64,000 nucleotides of DNA from Flavobacterium fluviale (GTDB taxonomy: Bacteria; Bacteroidota; Bacteroidia; Flavobacteriales; Flavobacteriaceae), in contig NZ_CP030261.1 of the NCBI RefSeq assembly GCF_003312915.1, forward strand, positions 744,001-808,000, given 5' to 3'. The notes beneath the pieces are model-generated. The model was not told the DNA's origin and did not search any database. It saw only the letters and a list, made by a program, of their open reading frames with translations. Position 1 is the first letter of the stretch; each line of letters begins with the position of its first letter. This document shows, one piece after another, positions 54,401-63,122 of the stretch. Position numbers and translations under genes: made by a program.

Positions 54401-57400
54401 AATTCCCTGTTGTAGTAACATTATAAGTAAATTGACCACTTACTGTCGGTGTTCCGCTAATAGTCAAAACTCCCGATGCGACAGAACTTGTAACTCCTGA
54501 AGGTAAACCTGTAACAGTTGCCCCTGTAGCACCACCTCCTAAGGTCATTGTAATATTAGTCATTGCGTTATTTTGGCATACGCTTCTATTTGCTCCTGCG
54601 GTAATAGTATGTACTTGATTTACCGTTATCGTTGCTACAGTACTATTTGCTGCTATACACGCTCCACTTGCAACTACCGCTCTATAATAAGTTGTAGCAG
54701 TCAAATTGGTTGCTATTAATGTGGTAGTAGTATTTGAAATATCGGTAATTGATGATGCAAATGTACTAGATGGAGAGGATTGCCATTTTGTAACTAATCC
54801 CGTATGACCGCTTAATGTTAAAGTGGTAGTATTTAATCCTGTACAAACCGTTGCTCCTCCTGCAATGTTTCCTCCAACAGAAGTCGGGTTTACAACAATA
54901 ACAGCACTTCCACTCATATTTAAAGCACAACTATTTGGAGAAGGATTTGTAGCAACTACCGTATACGTACCAGAAGCTGTTCTATTGCCAAAAGTAATTG
55001 CTGCTCCTGTTCCTGAAACCACAGCTCCACTAACATCAATTCCATCCAATTTCAATTGATAACTAACCCCAGAAGTTGAATTAGCCAGACCAACAGCAAC
55101 TCCTATACCTCCAGAGCAATATGAGCCTCCTCCTGTAACATTATAAATTGTCGGGGCAGCTAGTAAATTAACATATGTACTAGAAGGTGCTCCTGCACAA
55201 CCGCCAGAAGAAGTTACTATAACTGTTACTTCTTGAGTTCCTGTTGCTGTTGCTGCGAAGGTTATCATAGGATTTTTAATATTCGTTGACGAAAACACTG
55301 CTCCTGGAGATGTGCTCGTCCATGCATAAGTCACACCAGAAGTCGGAACGTTCTCGACATCTAACTGAACAGGTACTCCTGCACATGCTGTTAAGGTTTT
55401 AAAAGTTCCTTTAGGAGATGTTGTTGCTATTGGAGTTACCTGAGCACTTGGAATTAAAACAATATTATCTATGATCGAACCTAGGGTTGTTGATCCTAAA
55501 GAATTGTAAAATTCAACATATATAGTAGATGTCGTTGGTACAAACGTAAGAGTCCCAAGAAAGGGAGTGCTATTATTATTACTGGTAGTATAGTTTATTG
55601 ATGGGGTTGCAGCTCCACCTAGTATTCTAGCATCAACCGCAACAGATGCTGGAGACCCTGGTCTTCGAGCGTATAGAAAATTTAAGGTATAAGAAACTCC
55701 TGGTACAACTGTTACTTGTTGTCTTAGTGATGCTTGTGAATCTAGTTCCGCTGTATTATCATTACTGCCGTTACTAAAATAAACACCTTCAGTTAAGACT
55801 TCAGTATATGATCCTCGTGCTGTGGCTGTTGACCAATCTGCTGATCCATTTTTAAAATCACCATTCTTAATTAAATTGGTGACACAGTTTGCAACAAGAA
55901 CGACGTCATCTGTTGATGTACCACAACTATTTGTTACTGTCCAGCGTAATGTATACGAACCTGTTCCAAACGGAGTAAATGTAGCCGTTGCACTGGAAGT
56001 ATTATTAAACTGACTTAGTGAAGTACTAGGACCACTCACTATTGTCCATGCACCCGTACCAGCCGATGGCGTATTAGCCGCCAGCGTGAATACACCATTG
56101 CCATTTTGATCAGCACCTGCATTTGATGCAGTTGGAAGCGGATTTATACTTACCGTAGCAGTACCGGTCATTTGAGTGCTGTTTCCGCAAGATGATGCTA
56201 AGACATTAAAAGTTGTCGTTGCTGTTAAATTTCCTGTTGGCAAATTAATATTTCCGCCTGTACCCGAAACTGGAGCTCCTACAGCAGTAGTGCCATTTCT
56301 TAATTGGTAACTTACACCAATTTCTGATGAAGAAACTGTAATATTAGTACTGTTTCCAGAACAAATTGGTGAACTAGCTACTGCAATAGTTTTATTGGCT
56401 GGCGAAGCAAGAATAGTCTGTACGGAAGAGGTAGAGACGGCGTTGCCAGGACCAGCACCATTTTGATTCGATGCAAACCAAAAAGGACCTTCATAAACAA
56501 CATCGAAAGTAAGTCTATTAGTTGTACCACCTACAAAAGCTGTTGAATATCCAGTTCCATTATTATTTGATGCGGTAATTGGAAGAGTATATGTTTGTGT
56601 AGCTCCAGGAGCTAAACTCCCAGCATCAACTCTCGAATGATAATCAGTCCAGCTTGTCCCATTCGTGTTCCATTTTACTCCAATATTAATATCTGGACTT
56701 CCAGATGCTCCGTCTGTCCATGTTGCTGTACCTGTATTTCTTATTGTAACATCAACATTTCTTGTTTCTCCTGGACACCAAGTTGTTGGACCTGAACTAA
56801 TAGAGATAATTTGACTTTTATATGTCAATGGCTTAAGAGCTACTAAAACAGCTCCACTTGTTTGGTTGCTGTTCATAGAAACAGTTCCAGATCCAGTTGC
56901 TCCGTTTGCATCCTTACGTGCCCAAGCTGCTCCCACAGAAACATCTCCCCCAGTATCTTTCTTGTTATAATATAACTGCGTTAAAGCTCCTGGCGATGTT
57001 GCAGTTTGCCAACCACTGCTTAAGTCTGGAGCTGAATTTGCTACTTGAATAAACATTATGACAGAAGAATTTGGAGATACTGTAGTTATTCCACTAGCTG
57101 TCGGAGTATTTGTTGTTGTTACATTTATAGAAGTTGAAATTACCTCTGGTGTATTTCCTGAAACATCAACTCCTGAAAAAGCAACAATAGATCCAATTGC
57201 TCCATCTATTGTTGAACTAACCGAAAAAGTATAACTCGAAGGCTCAGAATTTGTAGCAACTTTATATAAAATTGCTCCCCAACGGTCCCTTCCCGAAGTT
57301 CCAAGTCTTTGACCTCTGATTAAATTCCAACCTGAAGAATTAGGATTACTTAAAGTGTTAGTATTATTACCAGTACCAACCTGTGATATATTGACAATCA

Positions 57401-57629
57401 TAACATCTCCAGCAACTACGTTATTTGGTCTATCAATAGTCAACATTGTAGATCCTTGCACAGTTCCACTAGTTACATTTCCGCGTTGCAGAATCTGTCC
57501 AGAAATGGAATTAGAAAAAACTATAAACGTCCCGATACAAAGCAACCCTAAATTTGGAGTAAATGATCTTTTGGAAGAAAATTTAGATAAAATAAATAAT
57601 AAAAACGAGTAAAGTAATTTTCTCATCAT
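51408..57629 (-). CDS. Giant Ig-rich surface protein with SUEL-lectin-like domain and T9SS type C sorting region
   Basis: A 2073-residue protein. The hydrophobic signal segment lies near 28-45 (LGLLCIGTFIVFSNSISGQ). Residues 45-265 form a jelly-roll-like domain (ILYKVATNSEPSSYTFSVSS, VGAAWARKDANG). Several Ig/PKD-like segments follow, each with paired Cys. Around 1100-1195 is a stretch like a rhamnose/galactose-binding SUEL lectin (FASYGRPDGSC, CHSST, NYGDPCFNVFKRFYG). More Ig-like units lead to the type C module from about 1590, ending KKIIYSNL. Residues 1636-1992 are almost identical to those of the gene at 58797. The probable role is a carbohydrate-binding adhesin. Confidence 0.88.
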   Translation of the reverse strand: MMRKLLYSFLLFILSKFSSKRSFTPNLGLLCIGTFIVFSNSISGQILQRGNVTSGTVQGSTMLTIDRPNNVVAGDVMIVNISQVGTGNNTNTLSNPNSSGWNLIRGQRLGTSGRDRWGAILYKVATNSEPSSYTFSVSSTIDGAIGSIVAFSGVDVSGNTPEVISTSINVTTTNTPTASGITTVSPNSSVIMFIQVANSAPDLSSGWQTATSPGALTQLYYNKKDTGGDVSVGAAWARKDANGATGSGTVSMNSNQTSGAVLVALKPLTYKSQIISISSGPTTWCPGETRNVDVTIRNTGTATWTDGASGSPDINIGVKWNTNGTSWTDYHSRVDAGSLAPGATQTYTLPITASNNNGTGYSTAFVGGTTNRLTFDVVYEGPFWFASNQNGAGPGNAVSTSSVQTILASPANKTIAVASSPICSGNSTNITVSSSEIGVSYQLRNGTTAVGAPVSGTGGNINLPTGNLTATTTFNVLASSCGNSTQMTGTATVSINPLPTASNAGADQNGNGVFTLAANTPSAGTGAWTIVSGPSTSLSQFNNTSSATATFTPFGTGSYTLRWTVTNSCGTSTDDVVLVANCVTNLIKNGDFKNGSADWSTATARGSYTEVLTEGVYFSNGSNDNTAELDSQASLRQQVTVVPGVSYTLNFLYARRPGSPASVAVDARILGGAATPSINYTTSNNNSTPFLGTLTFVPTTSTIYVEFYNSLGSTTLGSIIDNIVLIPSAQVTPIATTSPKGTFKTLTACAGVPVQLDVENVPTSGVTYAWTSTSPGAVFSSTNIKNPMITFAATATGTQEVTVIVTSSGGCAGAPSSTYVNLLAAPTIYNVTGGGSYCSGGIGVAVGLANSTSGVSYQLKLDGIDVSGAVVSGTGAAITFGNRTASGTYTVVATNPSPNSCALNMSGSAVIVVNPTSVGGNIAGGATVCTGLNTTTLTLSGHTGLVTKWQSSPSSTFASSITDISNTTTTLIATNLTATTYYRAVVASGACIAANSTVATITVNQVHTITAGANRSVCQNNAMTNITMTLGGGATGATVTGLPSGVTSSVASGVLTISGTPTVSGQFTYNVTTTGNSCTVATTSGTITIGVGNNTISYTNGTSGTVCAFADENNPINFIAPAGNYFNTVNFASYGRPDGSCGSYTIQSCHSSTSQSKTEELLLGTNTTSFLADNTNYGDPCFNVFKRFYGSASYTQPICQGTTAPIISGNTPTGNGTYTYSWESSTTGVEGSFSTISGANSQDYSPGILNQSTFFRRTVTSNGCSSTSTMVLVKVNPRPTSVVSGTTSICNGTSATVSVALTGTAPWSLTYSDGTNTTNVSGITASPYTFNVSPTANTTYTVTALNDANNCPSIPADRTGNAVISINPRPTAAVSGSTTICSGESTTISVAFTGTAPWNISYTYGATSGSFSTSLNPYTVSVNPTSTTTYAITALSDANCTAVAAGITGNATITVNPLPTTPTVAKTDITCETSGGVSITNLPSGNWTINQTGTALQTISGTGSSHSIANLAAGTYYFTVTNASNCTSSPAVSATIVDQISTTIWNGSSWSNGDPDSSKRVIVNSAANQPFTINIAACSLTINVPTGAGDPDVIIPNGVTLTITNSVTSNGKLVFESGSSLIQTTNAVNSGDIVYKRTTSVRRYDLTYWSMPVTKSGFTMHDLSPGTLFDKFHYYDSNAGKWGISNNGTMVMETGKGYTIRAPQSYHLIIPQDFTAVFTGVPNNGDISVPVVNTKWNLIGNPYPSAISAQQLMADNPNLGSLYFWGHEELPVRNPADNTYYYNNDYTIFNASGATTGGGGVPFNGYIAATQGFFAKPETGTIVFKNNERRAGNNSQFYKTAAAESIERNRVWLNITSSSGVFKQILFGYIQGATNSLDINYDAVSMAANSLVDFYSINTNKKLTIQGRALPFEKSDEVPLGYKLSAKGDYTISIDHADGIFNNQDVYLVDKETGKTTNLRLENYTFTTAEGSFNNRFVIRYTSKTLGTDDFENLENSVVVSVKDGVVKITSSKELLKEVNIFNVGAQLLYNKNKVNSSELIISNLHSSDQALLVKITLENGHTFTKKIIYSNL
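51652..52723 (-). repeat. Inverted repeat, left copy (1072 bp, type C module)
   Basis: Matches 61687-62758 in opposite orientation without gaps. My base-by-base comparison finds about 25 mismatches, near 97.7% identity, and the part at 51723-52020 differs at one position only. The repeat ends inside both genes; the last 80 codons beyond it diverge strongly. Confidence 0.93.
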
Positions 57630-57907
57630 ATAACAGTAGGTATTTGTTTTAAATTTGTTTTTGGTTTGCTTAAAGCAAAAAAGGGCATTTCTTAAAAAAA
57701 CTAAATGTCTCTTGGTATTATAGTAGAATCTAAAATGTTAAAATTCTGCCTTTTAGCAGAAATCTGAAACTGTTAAATTCGCGTACAAAAATATTTAAAT
57801 TAGAGTAATACGCAAGGTCATAATTTAATTCTTTTTAGAATATATTAACAAATTTTAGAAATATTTTATAACTGTTTTAGCAAAAATCAATTTAAACGTT
57901 AAAAAGC
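57630..57907. other. 278-bp divergent spacer upstream of recX
   Basis: AT-rich region between the leftward 2073-residue gene and rightward recX. It should hold both promoters, but I found no clear TAnnTTTG box, no hairpin and no small gene. Confidence 0.5.
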
Positions 57908-58390
57908 ATGAAAAAACCGACGAACTGCACTTTTACCATCAAAGAAGCTTTACAAAAGTTAGAGCATTTTTGTGCTTATCAAGAGCGTTGTCATGAAGAA
58001 GTAGTTTCGAAATTATACAGCCTCAAAATGACTGCTGATGAAATTGATGTAATTATCGTACAGCTAATTGAAGGGAATTTTCTAAATGAAAGTCGCTTTG
58101 CCTGCAGTTTTGCCAGAGGTAAGCACCGTATGAAACACTGGGGAAAAATTAGAATTACAAATGAATTAAAAGCAAGACATATTTCCTCTACAAATATTAC
58201 TTTGGCATTAAAAGAAATTTCTGCAGAGGAATATTTCGAAACTTTTGAAAATTTGGCTGAAAGATGCTGGAATAATTTAACAGAAAGCAATGTCTTGAAA
58301 AAACGTAAAAAATTTTGCGACTATATGCTTCGAAGAGGTTATGAAAGTAATTTAATTTACGAAAAAGTAAAGGAATTGGAGAAAAGTTAA
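57908..58390 (+). CDS. recX: RecX-family regulatory protein
   Basis: A 160-residue, three-helix-repeat protein with RecX features: TIKEALQKLEHFCAYQERCHEEVVSKL at the N-terminus, IVQLIEGNFLNESRFACSFARGKHRMKHWGKIRI in the middle (the DEERYA-like block), and a third repeat with KRKKFCDYMLRRGYESNLI. RecX binds the RecA filament and limits strand exchange. It lies alone, about 5.2 kb from each of two long inverted repeats, divergent from one giant gene and upstream of the other; recA is not in the window. Confidence 0.92.
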   Translation: MKKPTNCTFTIKEALQKLEHFCAYQERCHEEVVSKLYSLKMTADEIDVIIVQLIEGNFLNESRFACSFARGKHRMKHWGKIRITNELKARHISSTNITLALKEISAEEYFETFENLAERCWNNLTESNVLKKRKKFCDYMLRRGYESNLIYEKVKELEKS

Positions 58391-58796
58391 AGTTCGCCCC
58401 TTTTTTCAATAATGAGATATTTTAACTCTTTCAAAATCATTTTTATCTTCAAAAAAAACCTATAAATTACTTACAGAGTTCCAACAACTTTTAGTTGTAA
58501 ATTATTCTTTTTTTTCGGAATTTATACCAAACGAGACGTTTTTCTATCTAAAACCGCAAAAACCAACGTCTAAAAATGTTAAAATTTACGATTATTCTTA
58601 TATATTTTTTTAACATTTTATAAGAATTCACGTCGATTGTTAATTTTTATTATGTAGTTCGTCGAGTTTTTTAACAACTCATCGAATAACTCCCCATTCT
58701 GAAAACCCTTCCTATTTCCAGCTCGTAGATGTGTCTATATTTGCGCGGGTATTAAATATTATGCCAGCATAACAAACTGATAGAAAACATTTAAGC
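58391..58796 (+). promoter_or_regulatory. 406-bp spacer with promoter -7 box for the PA14-type gene
   Basis: TATATTTG at 58736-58743 is a full match to TAnnTTTG, 53 bp before the ATG at 58797. The upstream 340 bp is AT-rich with T runs; I see no gene, and no strong terminator directly after recX. Confidence 0.6.
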
Positions 58797-61700
58797 ATGA
58801 AAAAAACTTTACTTTTATTTTTATTGTTGCCTTTTTTAGGGTTTGCCCAAGTGAATTTAGTTAAATGGGATAATCCTGCAGATAATTATGCTGTTGTTAA
58901 TGCTGCCTATACTAATGCAGTTGATGCAGAACCTGTCGGCTCTGGACCTGACTTAAATTTAGCTCCTTTGGATTACCAAGGCTTTAGAGGAACCCCTTGG
59001 ACAACCTCTTTTTCTATAGATCAAAGAAAATATTTTCAGTTTACTGTAAGTACTAAAACAGGCTATAAAGTAAAACTAAATACTTTTAATTTTACATATC
59101 GAGCAGAAAATCAATCATATTTACAACGTTACCAAGTTCGCTATTCTAAAGACGAATTTGCAACAAGTATGTTGTTAATAGACGAAGCAACTCAAAGTGG
59201 TAAAGTAAATAAATCTTTGGATTTATCTAAAATTACTTTATATGCAGGAGAAAAACTAACGATTAGAATATACGGCTACAAAGTAAAAACGTTGTCAGAC
59301 TACAACACCCCCTTGTTTTTAATCAACAAAAATACAGTTAACGAGCCAGGAAACACTACTCCAACGATTAGTGGAACGGTTTCCACTTACGACCCGGCAG
59401 ATTTAAATGCAAATGATGACCTGATTACAACACAAGAAAAAACAGCTGTTTCATTTAATCCTTTAACCAACGATACCAATCACACTGGTGCGACAATAAC
59501 AAATACACAGCCTCCAGCAGCAGAAGGAACTGTTTCAAGAAATGGTAATATTTTTACTTTTACTCCAGCTGCAGCATTTAAAGGCACAACCTCATTTACC
59601 TATACTCTAACAAACGGTGCAAAAACCTCTACAGCCACTGTAGTCGTTTATGTAAATGAGCTAGCTCCTAAATTGATTATTTGGAACGGTGCAGAACAAC
59701 AGCCAAAAGCCGTAGTTACAGATCCAAATATAACTGGAAATGACCTGTCACTTTCTCCTCCAACTCCAAATCAATCGAATTTGTCTTTGGGAATCTATAA
59801 CAATTATTTTCATATAAGCGGTTTACAAAATAATGGATCAAATGCCGAAACTCTTAACAGGTATATACAAGTAAGCATTACACCGAAGGATAAATACAAA
59901 CTTACCCTTACACAATTTAAATTTAGTTATTTCTCTCCAAGTAATGATGAAGGAGCTTCAATGTTTCAGGTTCGTTATTCTAAAGACCCTAATTTTGCCG
60001 ATAACGGAACTATTCTATTAGGACCAACAACAGCGGTAAGAGGAAATGATACAGAAGTGGTTTTAAATTTCCCTACTGGTACTTCGGTTACAAGTAATGG
60101 AAATCAGACTTTATACATCAGAATTTATCCATACGCTGTTAATAATTTATACAATGGATATTTCAGAATAAGAAATGATTACGGCGGAGAGGTAGGACCA
60201 ACTATTATGGGAGTTGTAGAGCCTTCAAATTTGATCACAGCAAATGCTGACTTTGCATCGGCTGCAACAAATACAGCTCTCACTATTCCAATTTTATCAA
60301 ATGACGAAAATTACACACCTCTAACATCTATTACTGTAACCCAGCCTTCTGTTGGAGGAACGGTACAAGTTAATGGCACGACTAATGTAACATTTACACC
60401 AGCACAAAATTTCACAGGAAAAACTACTTTTGAATATACTATTTTCAACGGAATAAATTATTCTACAGCTACTGTTACTGTAAACGTTACATGTCAGCTA
60501 ACGGGTGATCAAATCGCTTTTGGATCAGATCAATGGAATGGATATGTTTATAAATTAGCAAATAATGCTGCAATACCTCCAAATGTTACTTACCCAGCTT
60601 TGCCGAACAGCAGTATAGCAACTTATGTTGGAATTGTAACTGAAAACAAGAATTTCGATAGAAACATTGGAAGTGGAGCTATTACAGGTGTTACTTCAAA
60701 TTTTGGCTGCGCGACCGCACCTAATGATAGATTTTTTGTAAGATACAAAATGCGCACAACTCTTGCTGCTGGAAAATATTCAATACTGCTAGCTGGAGAT
60801 GACGGAACCAGACTTTACATTGATAATCAATTAATCGTTACACGCTGGAACGATCATGGCTATGTATCTGATATCCTTTTACAGGATATAGCTGCCGGCG
60901 AACATGAGTTTGTTATTGAATATTATGAAAATGGAGGTGATGCCAGAATAACATTTTCTTGCGATTTAACCAAAGGAGATCCAACAGAGTATGGTGATAA
61001 AGTTTGGAACGCATACGGATATCTTAGAAATGATTTGACATTAACCAATACCATCTATGCTGGTTATTATGTTGAACCTACTTTGAATATTAATTCACGA
61101 AATTATTGGGCTGCAAACAGCTCTCCTTCTGCAGCAGCAAATTGGCAGGGAGCTTCGATACCAAATGATAATTTTACAGTATCTTACAAACGTAAAGGTT
61201 TTCCTTGTGGCCAGTACCAAATTCAACGTGCGCATTATGATGATGCTATTCAGATATTCATAGACGATGTTGAAATTTTTTCTAGATCTGGCTGGGATAA
61301 TAACCCTGCGTTAATCAACAACAATGTTTATACTTTAAATAGCAATTCTAGAGTTGAAGTCCGCTTAAGAGAAGACGGCGGCGATGCAAATGTTGGAATT
61401 AACTTTTTAAAAGTACTAACTCCCTATACAGGAACTGGAACTTTAGCTCCAAACAGCGCTATCGAAATTAACTCTAATACAACATTAACTTCAGATCTTA
61501 CAGTTTGTTCTTGTACTATTAATCCAAACTATACTCTAACAGTTAAAGAAGGTGTTACATTAACAGTTGATGAAGATATCAATGTAGGAAATGGAGGAAA
61601 ATTACTAATTCAGAGCGGCGGATCATTTATTCAGACAAGTACAAGCAAAACTATGTTTACTGGTAATTCAGATGCCTTTGAATTACAAAGAACAACTTCT

Positions 61701-62996
61701 GTACGCCGTTATGACCTTACATACTGGTCTATGCCGGTTACAAAACCAGGTTTTACCATGCATGATTTATCTCCTGGCACATTGTTCGATAAATTTCATT
61801 ATTACGATTCGAATGCAGGAAAATGGGGCATCAGTAATAACGGAACTATGGTAATGGAAACTGGTAAAGGTTATACAATCAGAGCTCCTCAGAGTTACCA
61901 TCTTATGATACCGCAGGATTTTACTGCCGTATTTACAGGTGTTCCTAATAATGGCGACATCTCTGTTCCAGTTGTAAATACCAAATGGAATTTAATTGGA
62001 AATCCTTATCCTTCTGCAATAAGCGCACAGCAGTTAATGGCCGATAATCCAAATTTAGGTTCGCTGTATTTCTGGGGTCATGAAGAACTGCCGGTGCGTA
62101 ATCCTGCAGATAACACCTATTATTACAATAACGATTATACCATTTTTAATGCATCTGGAGCTACGACAGGAGGCGGCGGAGTACCTTTTAATGGATATAT
62201 AGCCGCAACTCAGGGATTCTTTGCAAAACCAGAAACAGGAACAATAGTATTTAAAAACAATGAAAGAAGAGCAGGGAACAACAGCCAGTTTTATAAAACA
62301 GCAGCAGCAGAAAGCATTGAAAGAAACCGTGTGTGGCTGAACATTACAAACACCAGCGGTGTTTTCAAACAAATCCTTTTTGGTTATATCCAGGGAGCAA
62401 CAAACAGTCTGGATATTAATTATGATGCTGTTTCGATGGCAGCCAATAGTCTTGTAGATTTTTATAGTATTAACACCAATAAGAAGCTAACAATACAAGG
62501 ACGTGCACTGCCATTTGAAAAAAGCGATGAAGTTCCGTTAGGATATAAGTTATCAGCTAAAGGAGATTACACTATTTCAATTGATCATGCTGATGGAATC
62601 TTTAATAATCAGGATGTTTACTTAGTTGATAAAGAAACTGGAAAAACAACAAATCTGCGTCTGGAAAATTATACGTTTACAACAGCAGAAGGAAGTTTCA
62701 ATAATCGTTTTGTAATTCGCTACACTTCTAAAACGTTAGGAACAGATGATTTTGAAAATTCGCAAAGCGGTGTTTTTGTTTCAGTAAAATCAAAAATAAT
62801 AAAAGTAAATTCTAATACAGAAAATATAAAAGAAGTTAAGATTTATAACATCGGCGGACAATTAATTTATACTAAAAACAAAATTGATTCCAATGAATTG
62901 CAAATAACAAATTTACAATCCAGCAATCAAGTTTTATTAGTCAACGTTATGTTAGAAAATGACTCGACAATCACGAAAAAGGTGATTTTTAACTAA
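58797..62996 (+). CDS. PA14-type surface protein with T9SS type C sorting region
   Basis: A 1399-residue protein with a signal peptide (MKKTLLLFLLLPFLGFAQ). Two similar modules follow (about 20-290 and 295-560): each is a beta-sandwich (YQVRYSKDEFA, FQVRYSKDPNFA) followed by a cadherin-like Ig unit (NDTNHTGATITNTQPPAAEG, NDENYTPLTSITVTQPSVGG). Next are two PA14-like domains (about 564-725 with AGDDGTRLYIDNQLIVTRWNDHG, and 728-875 with YDDAIQIFIDDVEIF), a fold that binds sugars. The type C module occupies about 940-1399; residues 964-1320 are nearly the same as in the 2073-residue protein. The end is TKKVIFN. An adhesin-like role is inferred. Confidence 0.9.
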   Translation: MKKTLLLFLLLPFLGFAQVNLVKWDNPADNYAVVNAAYTNAVDAEPVGSGPDLNLAPLDYQGFRGTPWTTSFSIDQRKYFQFTVSTKTGYKVKLNTFNFTYRAENQSYLQRYQVRYSKDEFATSMLLIDEATQSGKVNKSLDLSKITLYAGEKLTIRIYGYKVKTLSDYNTPLFLINKNTVNEPGNTTPTISGTVSTYDPADLNANDDLITTQEKTAVSFNPLTNDTNHTGATITNTQPPAAEGTVSRNGNIFTFTPAAAFKGTTSFTYTLTNGAKTSTATVVVYVNELAPKLIIWNGAEQQPKAVVTDPNITGNDLSLSPPTPNQSNLSLGIYNNYFHISGLQNNGSNAETLNRYIQVSITPKDKYKLTLTQFKFSYFSPSNDEGASMFQVRYSKDPNFADNGTILLGPTTAVRGNDTEVVLNFPTGTSVTSNGNQTLYIRIYPYAVNNLYNGYFRIRNDYGGEVGPTIMGVVEPSNLITANADFASAATNTALTIPILSNDENYTPLTSITVTQPSVGGTVQVNGTTNVTFTPAQNFTGKTTFEYTIFNGINYSTATVTVNVTCQLTGDQIAFGSDQWNGYVYKLANNAAIPPNVTYPALPNSSIATYVGIVTENKNFDRNIGSGAITGVTSNFGCATAPNDRFFVRYKMRTTLAAGKYSILLAGDDGTRLYIDNQLIVTRWNDHGYVSDILLQDIAAGEHEFVIEYYENGGDARITFSCDLTKGDPTEYGDKVWNAYGYLRNDLTLTNTIYAGYYVEPTLNINSRNYWAANSSPSAAANWQGASIPNDNFTVSYKRKGFPCGQYQIQRAHYDDAIQIFIDDVEIFSRSGWDNNPALINNNVYTLNSNSRVEVRLREDGGDANVGINFLKVLTPYTGTGTLAPNSAIEINSNTTLTSDLTVCSCTINPNYTLTVKEGVTLTVDEDINVGNGGKLLIQSGGSFIQTSTSKTMFTGNSDAFELQRTTSVRRYDLTYWSMPVTKPGFTMHDLSPGTLFDKFHYYDSNAGKWGISNNGTMVMETGKGYTIRAPQSYHLMIPQDFTAVFTGVPNNGDISVPVVNTKWNLIGNPYPSAISAQQLMADNPNLGSLYFWGHEELPVRNPADNTYYYNNDYTIFNASGATTGGGGVPFNGYIAATQGFFAKPETGTIVFKNNERRAGNNSQFYKTAAAESIERNRVWLNITNTSGVFKQILFGYIQGATNSLDINYDAVSMAANSLVDFYSINTNKKLTIQGRALPFEKSDEVPLGYKLSAKGDYTISIDHADGIFNNQDVYLVDKETGKTTNLRLENYTFTTAEGSFNNRFVIRYTSKTLGTDDFENSQSGVFVSVKSKIIKVNSNTENIKEVKIYNIGGQLIYTKNKIDSNELQITNLQSSNQVLLVNVMLENDSTITKKVIFN
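61687..62758 (+). repeat. Inverted repeat, right copy (1072 bp, type C module)
   Basis: Partner of 51652-52723. Only four residues differ between the encoded 357-residue segments, apart from the edges (Ser/Pro, Ile/Met and Ser-Ser/Asn-Thr changes). The copies enclose 8963 bp with the N-terminal parts of both giant genes and recX. Confidence 0.93.
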
Positions 62997-63014
62997 TGAA
63001 ATTAATCATAGCAG

Positions 63015-63045
63015 AATCCGACACTTCATCAATGTCGGATTTTTG
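63015..63045 (+). terminator. Terminator after the PA14-type gene
   Basis: Stem AATCCGACA/TGTCGGATT with a 9-base loop and T run, 18 bp after the stop. Confidence 0.9.
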
Positions 63046-63122
63046 CATGTTAAAGAAATCCATATAAATATTTAAGCATACCAAAAAGGCCCCATTATCA
63101 ACCAATCTTAACCACCAATTTC

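Noticed and set aside
51652..62758. Transposon bounded by inverted repeats
   Set aside because: Both repeats are internal parts of coding regions, no transposase lies between them, and no target duplication is visible.
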